Source: Pseudogymnoascus destructans | Lineage: Eukaryota; Ascomycota; Leotiomycetes; Thelebolales; Thelebolaceae | Length of the DNA stretch: 64,000 bases | Reading direction: 5' to 3' | NCBI RefSeq assembly: GCF_001641265.1 | Contig: NW_020167534.1 | Location: forward strand, 124,001-188,000 | Shown: piece by piece, positions 54,765-64,000 of the stretch | How positions within the stretch are numbered: position 1 is the stretch's first letter | Layout of the letters: each line of letters begins with the position of its first letter | Notes under the pieces: model-generated | The model's input: only the letters and a program-made list of their open reading frames with translations | What the model was told of the DNA's origin: nothing | Database searches by the model: none | Position numbers and translations under genes: made by a program

Positions 54765-55850
54765 ATGGCATCCCCCGCAGCCTTTGAATTCCTAGCCCTC
54801 GGGGCAATTATTCAGACATTCCACGTCGGAAAGACCAACATTGTCCAGGGCTTCCCAACCGCCGAGCTTTACCAAAAGCACAATGGCCCATTCTTTGGCG
54901 AAACCATTGGCCGCGTTGCCAACAGGATCAAGGGCGCGAAACTTGACTCTCTGAACGGGAAATCATACGCCTTGGCCGCGAACAACGGACCAAACAGCCT
55001 TCATGGTGGCGATATCGGATGGGGAAAGCGTGAGTGGGCAGGACCTACTCCCGTTGGACAAAGGGAGATTCCAGAACTGGAAGGCGGAAAGCTCACAGGA
55101 GGAGAGAGTGTCAAGTTTACACTTGAGAGCCACGACGGCGAGGAGGGCTTCCCAGGTGACTTGGAGGTTTCGGTAATCTACACAGCAGGCACGCAACTTA
55201 CTCCTGATGGAAAGGAAGTCAATGTCCTGGCTATGGAGTACCAGGCTGAGCTTGTTGGTGGCGCCGATGAGACTGTCATTAACATGACAAACCACTCGTA
55301 AGCTCTGATAATCGGTGTTGCAAAAACAAGGACCAACATAATTCTCAGATACTTTAACCTCTCCGGAGAGCCAACCATCGCAGGCACCGACGTCGAGCTT
55401 AGCACCAAGCTATACTTGCCGGTTGATGAGCACGGAATCCCAACTGGCGGCCCACAAGTGTACGATGCGGCCGATCTCAGCAAGGCTACCCTGGGGGTTA
55501 TCGAGCCTGATGTCGACGATTGCTTTGTCTTCGACATACCACCGAACTCAATCCCGATAGATACAAGGGAGCAAGCCCTGAGGAAACTGGTCACAGCATA
55601 CCACCCAAGGACTAAGATCCATCTGGAGGTGCTCTCGACTGAACCTGCCTTCCAGTTTTACACTGGAAAATACATCGATGTCCCTTCGGTTGAAGGGCTT
55701 CCCGCTAGAGGCGCGAGAAGCGGTTTCTGCGTCGAGCCCAGCCGGTTCGTTAACGCTATCAATGTTGATGAGTGGAAGGGACAGGTCCTGTTGAAGAAGG
55801 GAGAAGTGTACGGAAGCCGGACGGTGTACCGCGGATGGAGCGATGAGTAG
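54765..55850 (+). CDS. Aldose 1-epimerase (galactose mutarotase)
   Basis: Two exons, 54765..55297 and 55349..55850, 344 residues. The ATG at 54765 (MASPAAFEFLALGAII) fits the family start. Motifs: FFGETIGRVANRI, NSLHGG with a substrate-binding His, MTNHSYFNLSG with the catalytic His split across the intron joint, and FCVEPSRFVNA with the general-base Glu. It interconverts alpha and beta anomers of hexoses such as galactose and glucose in the cytosol. No signal peptide. Intact although it begins only 480 bp from the transposon. Close relatives act on glucose-6-phosphate; this one has the standard mutarotase motifs. Confidence 0.9.
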
Positions 55851-56121
55851 ATTAGTAACCGGCGGTCTAACAAGACTTCGCCGTTTCGTGTCATACAATG
55901 CCAGAGCTGGAATTTCTGAGTTTCTAAGAACTGCATCTTGTGAAAACCCAACTCAATGAAATGTGACTACCATTGCCGTTGATGCCACAGACCAAACCAA
56001 ATAGCTTTTGCTTATGACGTCTAGTTGGTTCTCCCAACACTAAGATCGTGTATACATGTCCCTCCAACCCCATATAGATATTGTACACTTACTATATACA
56101 TTTGTCTCCCCAGGACTCCAA

Positions 56122-56746
56122 TCACCAAAATTTCCAATTGCTCCTCTTCCTTGCCTCAACAGCCGCATCTTCCTCCTCTTTCCTCCTCCTCCTCTCTTTT
56201 CGCTTCTGCTCCGCCTCAGCTTCTTTCTGGGCCTTTTTGCGGTCAATAATCTCCACCGCCCTCTTCATGTTAATCTTCTCCAGCCGCCTCTTCTGGAGAC
56301 AGAACTCGTATGAGCCAATCCCCACCAAACAGAAGGTCCCAGCTGCCCAATTACATGCTCTAACAATCGGCGCTGTTTCTTGTCAGTATGGCCAGTAGAC
56401 TGGGTTATTTCTGGCTTCAAAACGTACTGCCAAATAGCATCCTTGTCCCACCAATTGCAAATGCGCTGCCGATGCTGGTGAGGAGGCTCTCTCGTACGCA
56501 TGGATATGTATGTATGTTTTTGAAATCCTCCACTTTAACCGTCTTCGCAGCGTCCGTCAGGCTCACGTTCTGCGGTCTTCTGCCAGCCGAATTTTGCCCA
56601 TAGCCTTGCGGAAGTCCGTTTGCCGTCGATGTGCCGTCGAAGACCTCGTAGATCTTGGGTTTGTCGACATGGTCCGAGGGGGCAGTCGCGCCCGGCGGCG
56701 GATCCGCAGGGTGTGATTGCCGTTTGGCTCCTTTGTCGTCGGCCAT
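56122..56746 (-). CDS. COX20: Cytochrome c oxidase assembly factor COX20
   Basis: Two exons, 56746..56428 and 56357..56122, 184 residues. A hydrophilic N-terminus (KPKIYEVFDGT) precedes the conserved core: LLTSIGSAFAIGGTRMLFG, then CNWAAGTFCLVGIGSYEFC giving two membrane helices, then the QKRRLEKINMKRAVEIIDRK motif and a basic coiled tail. Cox20 is an inner-membrane chaperone for Cox2 before its copper loading. The acceptor of the 70 bp intron is chosen as the GAG at 56358..56360, since the upstream TAG puts the core out of frame. Intact. Divergent from POL2. Confidence 0.85.
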
Positions 56747-57143
56747 TGTGCTGGTCGTGGGGGAATGATGAAGCTCCCACGCACCTATGATGTGGATTGA
56801 GGTACATATTGCTTTATTTGGCTTAGCTCGTTATACTTTATTTGTGCACGGACCCCACTCGTAGGGCGCGTAAAGTGATTTCCACGACGCGTCGCGCGTA
56901 CGCATATACTGAGAAACCCAATTTGGCTGTTGGAGGGACCGTTGTAGACGATAGCACTTAACCATTCGTTTTGTCAATTGTTGCCCGTCTGAGCAGTAAT
57001 CTTCTCTACGGCGACAAATGGTTACTTTTGTGGTGCCGCATTTCCTTTTTATTCTTCCACCTGCATTTTATACCCTGGCGTCTACAACATAATCCCCCCA
57101 ATTGGACGGGTCTTCAACAGCTCGACAGAGCAAGAACGAGAAA
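56747..57143. promoter_or_regulatory. Divergent promoter, COX20 / POL2, with an MCB site
   Basis: 397 bp between ATGs. ACGCGT, the MluI cell-cycle box bound by MBF, lies at 56887..56892 within a CpG-rich patch (CGACGCGTCGCGCGTACG). The box is about 250 bp before the POL2 start, as expected for a G1/S replication gene. Confidence 0.6.
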
Positions 57144-60100
57144 ATGGCGGGCACTCGCCGGCCACAGAATGGCCACCGCCGCGGCGGAAAACAAGCATAC
57201 TATGGCAGTCGTACGAAAACATTCGCAGCGTCAAGTCGAAATGAAGCAACCTCTGCAGACGAAAAGCGCGAAGCTACTAAGCTGGCGAACGCTGTCGACG
57301 AGGCAATGGAGTTCGCACGATACGAGAGCGGAAGAAAAAAGACGGGCTGGCTTGTAAATCTCCAGGCCACGGAAATAGAAGACGAGAACAACCCAGGCGG
57401 CCGGTCTGCGCTCGATTTATACTTCCTTGAGGACGATGGTGGCACCTTCAAGGCGGCCGTGGAGTTTGAGCCGTACTTTCTGGTCGCGGTGAAGAGGGGC
57501 TATGAGCCAGAAGCCGAGGAGTGGTTAAAGCGGGTAGCTGGAGGAGGATGTGTGAAGAGTGTGCGACGGGTCGAGAAGGAGGACCTGCAGATGCCGAACC
57601 ATCTCCTTGGCTACAGGAGGACGTTTCTTGAGCTTCGGTTTGTAAATCAGGAGGACCTCTTGAGGGCGAGGAGGGATGTGATTCCCATCGCAGAGAAGAA
57701 TAAGAAGCAGATGAATGCTATGGATACATATGCGGAGGTCGCCAGGTTAGTAAACCTTGATTGAGGGGAAGAGCCAGGCGTAACGGATGCTAATGAGACA
57801 CAGCGCGAATGCGGGCTTTGACCTTTTTGACGACGACTCACGAGGTAACGATAAACAACTTAATACGACGATTGTGGATACGAGCGATTTCATTGTTGAC
57901 ATTAGAGAATATGATGTACCATATCATGTGCGGGTCCTGATCGATTTAGATATCCGAGTCGGGAAGTGGTATGAAGTGGAAGCAAAGCATGGGCATACGT
58001 CGATAAGATGCATCACAGAGAGGTTGCAGCGAGCAGACCCAGTCATCATGGCCTACGATATTGAGACGACAAAATTACCCCTAAAATTTCCAGATGCCTC
58101 GATCGATCAGATTATGATGATTTCATATATGATTGATGGCCAGGGCTTTCTTATCACGAATCGAGAGATTGTTTCCGAGGATATTGACGATTTCGAATAT
58201 ACTCCTAAACCGGAATACCAAGGGCCTTTCATGATCTTCAACGAGCCGGATGAGAAGTCGCTAATAGAACGATTTTTCCTACACATTAAAGAGGCAAGGC
58301 CAACAGTGATAGCGACATACAACGGAGATTTCTTCGATTGGCCCTTCGTCGACGCCAGGGCCAGTGTCAACGGCATTGATATGTACCAGGAAATTGGCTG
58401 GAAGAAGGATAGCGAGGATCAGTACCAATGCAACTACAGTGTGCACATGGATTGTTTCCACTGGGTCAACCGCGACAGTTACTTGCCGCAGGGAAGCCGA
58501 GGCTTGAAAGCCGTGACGGTTGCAAAGCTTGGGTACGATCCAGACGAGCTCGACCCGGAACTGATGCTCCAGTATGCGAGCGAAAGGCCGCAAACGTTGT
58601 CAGAATATTCCGTCTCCGATGCGGTGGCGACGTATTATCTGTACATGAAATACGTGCATCCCTTCATATTCTCACTATGTACTATTATTCCTTTAGGACC
58701 AGACGCGGTCCTCAGAAAGGGAACTGGTACTCTATGCGAAATGCTTCTGATGGTAGAAGCATATCAAAAAGATATCGTCCTTCCGAATAAACACGTATCT
58801 CCGAAAGAGTCTTTCTGGGATGGCCATCTTCTCGAGTCTGAGACTTACGTTGGAGGACACGTCGAGAGTATAGAGGCAGGTGTTTTTAGGGCGGATATTC
58901 CAGTCAATTTTGCTGTCGACACAACGGCCATCGATGAGCTCTTGGCAGACCTTGATGCTGCTCTTAAATTCAGTATCACTGTCGAGGAGAAGAAGAACCT
59001 AGACGATATTACCAACTACGACGAAATCAAGCAGCAAATCACTGACCGCCTGATAAGCTTAAAGGCGACAGCAAACCGAAGCGAACGACCCCTTATTTAC
59101 CATTTGGATGTGGCCGCTATGTATCCCAATATCATGACGACCAATCGGCTACAGCCCGATTCTATGATCAGCGAGTCAGATTGCGCAGCATGCGACTTCA
59201 ATCGCCCAGGTAAGACCTGTGATAGGAGAATGCCATGGGCATGGCGTGGAGAATATCTACCCGCCAAACGCAATGAGTATAATATGATCCGGCACTCACT
59301 CGAAAACGAGAAATTCCCTGGGAAATGGCCAAACAGCCCCGCGCGTACGTTCGAGGAATTACCAGCTGATGAACAATCTGCCTTGATAAGGAAGCGGTTG
59401 CAGATATACAGTCAAAAGATCTATCACAAAATCCATGATTCGACGACAATTGAGAGAGAAGCGATTATCTGTCAGCGTGAGAATCCATTCTATATCAATA
59501 CCGTCAGAGATTTCAGAGATCGTCGGTACGAATATAAGGGCCAACACAAAGTTTGGAAGGGGAAAACGGATGCACTAAAATCTTCAGGAGCATCTCAAGC
59601 GGACATTGACAATGGCAACAAGATGATTATTTTGTTCGACTCGCTGCAGTTAGCCCACAAGGTCATTCTAAACTCTTTCTATGGATATGTCATGAGAAAA
59701 GGTTCTCGCTGGTATTCTATGGAAATGGCCGGCGTTACTTGTTTGACTGGTGCCCACATCATTCAGATGGCACGTCAGCTGGTTGAGAGGATTGGCCGAC
59801 CCCTAGAACTCGACACGGATGGTATCTGGTGCATGCTTCCCGCCACATTCCCGGAGAACTACGGATTTAACATGAAGAATGGGAAGAAGTTCACTATTTC
59901 TTACCCCTGTGTCATGTTGAACCATCTTGTTCACGACAAGTTTACCAACCACCAATACCAGACTCTAAAAGATCCTGCAACCTTCAGATACGAGACACAC
60001 AGCGACAACACTATCTTCTTTGAAGTCGATGGTCCATATAAGGCCATGGTGTTGCCGACATCCAAAGAGGAAGACAAGAACTTGAAGAAGCGTTATGCTG

Positions 60101-63100
60101 TATTCAATGACGATGGAAGTCTCGCAGAGCTGAAGGGATTCGAAGTCAAGCGAAGAGGGGAGCTGAAACTGATCAAGATCTTCCAGCAGCAAATCTTCAA
60201 GTTCTTCTTGGAGGGGACAACACTCGTCGAGACTTATGCTGCAGTGGCAAAGGTCGCCAATAGGTGGCTCGATGTTCTGCACTCGAAGGGTGAAACACTT
60301 GCAGATGAGGAGCTCATTGACCTTATTTGCGAAAACAGGAGTATGTCAAAGACGCTGGCAGAATACGGTACGCAGAAGTCGACGTCTATCACAACAGCAA
60401 AGCGTCTAGCGGACTTCCTTGGAGAGCAGATGATTAAGGATAAGGGGTTGAACTGCAAATATATTATTTGTGCCAGACCAAAGTCTGCTCCTGTTACTGA
60501 GCGCGCTATTCCCGTCGCTATATTTTCTGCAGAAGCGTCAGTCAAACGCTACTACCTAAGGAAATGGCTCAAGGAAGACCCCGAGAACATGGATCCTAGA
60601 GCACTACTGGACTGGAACTATTATCTTGACCGTCTCGGGTCTGTTATCCAGAAACTCATTACTATTCCCGCCGCCCTTCAGAAAGTCCGCAATCCTGTCC
60701 CGAGAGTGGCTCATCCGGAGTGGCTTCAACGCCGTATCAACACCAAGGACGACAAGATGAAGCAGAAGAAGATGACTGATCTGTTTTCCAAGAAACCACT
60801 GGAAGATATTACAAACCTGAAAGACCAGACTCTCGGCGATCTGGAAGATTTTGGAACCCAAATACTGAAGCCGAAAACCATAACTAGCTTGGTTATGTCG
60901 TCTCAGCCAAAGCCACAAAAACGAAAGTCGCCCGAACCTGCAGTTCCAGTATCAGTCGACCCTTTCGCCGCCTTGCCAAAGACTATGCCTGATCCGACAC
61001 AAGACTATATTGGCTTCTTAAAGTACCAAAAGCAGAAGTGGAAGATCCAAAAGCAGTCGAGGATCCGTCGTCGACATCTCTTCGGCGAGACGCGAGCCGC
61101 CACCTCTAGTGATATTGGAGCTACCTTCCGAGTCCAAGCCGAGCTTGTTTATAGGAGCACCTGGCAGGTACTGCAGCTCAGTGGCACTGAAAGCCCGGGT
61201 ACGGTACTGGCACATGTGTTGATCGATAACAAGGTCCACACCATCAAAGTGAAAGTACCACGTAGCCTGTTTCTGAATATGAAAGGGAAGGATTTGCCCG
61301 ATGTGGATATTGAGGGATGCTCGGCCCAGAAGGTGTCTCACACGCTCCCGAATGGACATCCTTCAGTGCATCTATTCAAGCTCACAATGTCGGAGGATGT
61401 GTACGTCAATGGAGCCCGAAAGCTTGCGCTACTCTTCAACCACCCAAGTGTCGAAGGAGTTTATGAGAAACAAGTGCCGCTGGATGTCCGCGCTTTGCTG
61501 CAACTCGGCACCCTGTGCACGTTTGACGATACTCAATCTGGTGTCCTTGGTAAGGGTCTTGAGCATGGGTTTGACTTGTCATCATTGAAGCAATCCGCGG
61601 CGAAGAACCCCTATCTCACAGACTCTCCCATGGCATACCTTTACCTGTACCATATCGTGGCAGGAGAACGTCAAATCTTTGCCATATTTTCGAGTGCAAG
61701 GGACCAAGCACACATCGTTATCCTTCAGAACTCAAGAGAGAGTCAAGAGCTTCCGAATATCGCCAAAATATACACAGACGCCCTGGCCAAACGGTTTTCC
61801 GAGGCAGAAGGCAAGTCGTGGCAGGATTGCTTTGATTACCAAGATAAGATACAGTTCACCACCAAGGTCGTATCCACAAAGCGCAAGGCACTTCTTGAAG
61901 TGGGCGATTTGGTGAAGAAGATCAAGAGCGATGAAACAAAACCTCTCATTCTCGTGATTCAATCTCCACAGAAACGTATGCTTCTCCACGACATGCCAGT
62001 ACTTGCCGACTTCCCAGTGTTAACGCTTCCGCACGACAAAAAGGACATCTCATTCCCACCTCTTGGGTGGCAAGCATTTATTGCAAAGCGCATCATCAAC
62101 AACTACCTCAATCTTGGCTCGTGGATCTCCGAACTCACGAACCTGGCGAGATACGGCGATGTGCCGCTTTGCAATTTGGAGCGTGACGATCCAAGATTCT
62201 TGATCGATATCGCTTATGCGAGGAGGCTAGAGAAGAATAATGTTGTGCTTTGGTGGTCAAGTGGTCCAAGACCTGATCATGCGGGTTATGAGAAGGACGA
62301 TGTGCTTGGGCCGCTGGAGACGGTTCAAATGCCCACCGTCAACAACCCAGGCACATACTCTTCTGTTTGCATTGAGATTGATGTCCGAAACCTGGCGATC
62401 AATACTATATTGACCTCATCTCTGATCAATGACCTGGAGGGTTCTATGGATTCAGTAACCTTCAATCCTGCTGCTCCTCAAGATGACGCACCTACTGACG
62501 GAGCGAATGCTCTGTATTCTGACAATGCGTTCGCCGGAGCAGGTGTGGCGGTGCTGCGGGAGATGGTGAAGGCTTGGTGGACAGAGGCATGCAAGGGTAG
62601 CCCAATGGCTGATATGATGGTCCTTCATCTACTGCGCTGGGTTGAGAGCCCCAACTCTTTCATGTACGACCGCTCTCTACACTACTACGTGCAGATGATG
62701 TCGCGCAAGGCCTTCCAACAACTCATGGCCGACTTCCGCCGCGTCGGGTCTCACGTCGTCTTTGCTGATGCCAACCGTCTGCTGTTGCAAACTACTAAAG
62801 CTGAGGTCGGAAACGCGTACGCATACAGTCAGTATATCCTCAAATCGATCAAATCGAAGCCCCTATTCCACTTTTTGGAATTGGAGATTAAGGAATACTG
62901 GGACTACTTGGTTTGGTACGACGAGTTCAACTACGGTGGGAAAGGATGCGAGGAGGTCGTCGAAGCTGAGAACCAGACTTTGGAGTGCATCATGCACTGG
63001 CAGCTGGCGAAGTTCTTGCCTGAGCCTATGCAGCCTATCTTCAACGACTGGGTTATTCAGTTCATCGAGCTGATGCACGGACTGAAGAGGCCACAGTTCG

Positions 63101-63876
63101 AAGACCCCAACGCTACACCCCGGCCTACTCTCCTCCCCGTCCGCGCGCTCGGTGAAGACAAGGCAGACAAGGCGGTACTGGGAAAAACCTTCGAGAGGCC
63201 CCTAAAGCGACAAATTGCGCAGCTCATCCGCCGGCAGAAGGACGAGATGCTCCACCCGGAGCTCGTCATGGACTACCGCTTCCCGTCGCTCCCAGGGTCC
63301 CATCTCACCTTTACCAACCCGGCCTTGCAGCTTGTCAAGTCCTTGATGCAGGTTCTCTCGCTCGACAAGAACATCATGTTAGAAGCGCGGCTCCTACGCA
63401 AGGAGCTCCTCATGCTCTTCGAGGTGCGCGAATTTAGCTCTGAGGCGACATTCGTTAACCCCTCATCGTCGCTACGTTTCCAGCAGGTCATCTGCGACAC
63501 CTGCACGATGGCGCGGGATCTCGATTTCTGCCGGGACGCGGATCTAGTACCTGACGAGGGCGCGGCGGGCGAGTTCCGACCCTGGAAGTGCGGGTACTGC
63601 GGGACGGAGTATGAGCGGATTGTACTTGAGCAGCGGATGATTGCGGACGTGGAGGCGCTTGTGACTCAGTGGGCGACGCAGGACCTGAAGTGTGTCAAGT
63701 GTAGCGGGGTGAGGATTAATGATTTTATGGAGCACTGCTCGTGCAGTGGTGAATGGGTGGGAGAGATGAAGCGCGCGGATGTAGAGAAGAAGCTGGCTAT
63801 ATATGAGAAGGTGGGCAAGTTTTACGAGCTGAAGATGCTGAAAACTGTGTTGGAGGGGGTACTTGGGGGGTTATAG
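57144..63876 (+). CDS. POL2: DNA polymerase epsilon catalytic subunit
   Basis: Two exons, 57144..57745 and 57804..63876, 2224 residues, close to yeast Pol2. Proofreading motifs: AYDIETTK (Exo I, about 284), YNGDFFDWPF (Exo II) and YSVSDAVATYYLY (Exo III). Polymerase motifs: LDVAAMYPNI (A, about 635), NSFYGYVMRKGSRW (B, about 823) and ELDTDGIW (C, about 870). CDFNRPGKTC is part of the CysX Fe-S site in the catalytic half. The inactive second polymerase half is present. C-terminal Cys clusters CDTC..CGYC (about 2098) and CVKC..CSCSG (about 2163) bind partner subunits. It is the leading-strand replicase. Start at MAGTRRPQNG; the upstream in-frame codons lack an ATG. Intact throughout. Confidence 0.95.
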
Positions 63877-64000
63877 AGGGGGATGGGAAGGTGGGAAGGA
63901 GGGGTCAAGTATTCCGGATAATGGGATTAAAGGCGTTTTGGGGGATGGATATGATATGAATGGAACAGGAGCTCTGCATGGGCATTACATGAGCGCTTTG

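Noticed and set aside
1..64000. RIP (repeat-induced C-to-T mutation) as the cause of the broken genes
   Set aside because: The lesions are mostly single-base losses, a hairpin change and an inversion, not dense C-to-T/G-to-A changes; the transposon also lacks an obvious excess of TA-rich decay in its TIRs.

Overview
This window is nuclear DNA of a filamentous ascomycete (Pezizomycotina). Leotiomycetes is my best guess but is not provable from the sequence. The evidence is many 45-95 bp introns with GTAAGT-like donors, CTGAC/CTAAC branch sites and TAG/CAG acceptors; fungus-only families (FunK1 kinase, HeLo-like N-terminal domain, DUF7371-type secreted protein); and fungal versions of conserved genes with yeast-like lengths. 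Exon boundaries were read by eye from splice signals, frame continuity and family resemblance, and may be off by a base or two.

Region 1 (1-21 kb) is accessory and decayed. It holds a CxxC zinc-ribbon ORF, a 3'-5' exonuclease fragment, an apparently intact FunK1 kinase, and a HeLo-like N-terminal domain gene with a HEPN-like RNAAVH segment in what may be the same gene. A GDE1/PHO81-like SPX-ankyrin-GDPD gene carries two frameshifts. A cytochrome P450 carries an in-frame stop inside a near-perfect hairpin plus a frameshift. A DUF7371-type secreted-protein gene appears cut in two by a ~2.25 kb inversion (16730..18982): its 5' part lies on the minus strand (18974..20835) and its 3' half on the plus strand (16730..17080), joining in phase.

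Region 2 (21.5-50.9 kb) is mostly intact, conserved genes: an EI24/RRT8-like membrane protein, a conserved nuclear-type protein, a small one-pass membrane protein, the mitochondrial citrate carrier, an intron-containing tRNA (best read as Glu-CTC), eIF2B epsilon, ATG9, a mitoferrin-like carrier, UDP-glucose:glycoprotein glucosyltransferase, alpha-COP, a four-helix MARVEL-like membrane protein, a broken hypothetical gene (49.2-50.2 kb) and a small conserved protein. Several are divergent pairs sharing short promoters: eIF2B epsilon/ATG9 and UGGT/alpha-COP.

Region 3 (51-54.4 kb) is a repeat island: two back-to-back palindromes, a 10 x 10 bp minisatellite and a dead Fot1/pogo-type DNA transposon (81 bp inverted repeats, TA target duplication, frameshifted DDE transposase) with an 86 bp tandem duplication inside it, then a 28 bp perfect palindrome.

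Region 4 (54.7-64 kb) has aldose 1-epimerase, COX20 and the full DNA polymerase epsilon catalytic subunit; COX20 and POL2 diverge from a promoter with an ACGCGT (MCB) site.

The broken genes are all accessory, while long conserved genes (over 20 kb of coding sequence) read without a break. The lesions therefore look biological rather than sequencing errors.
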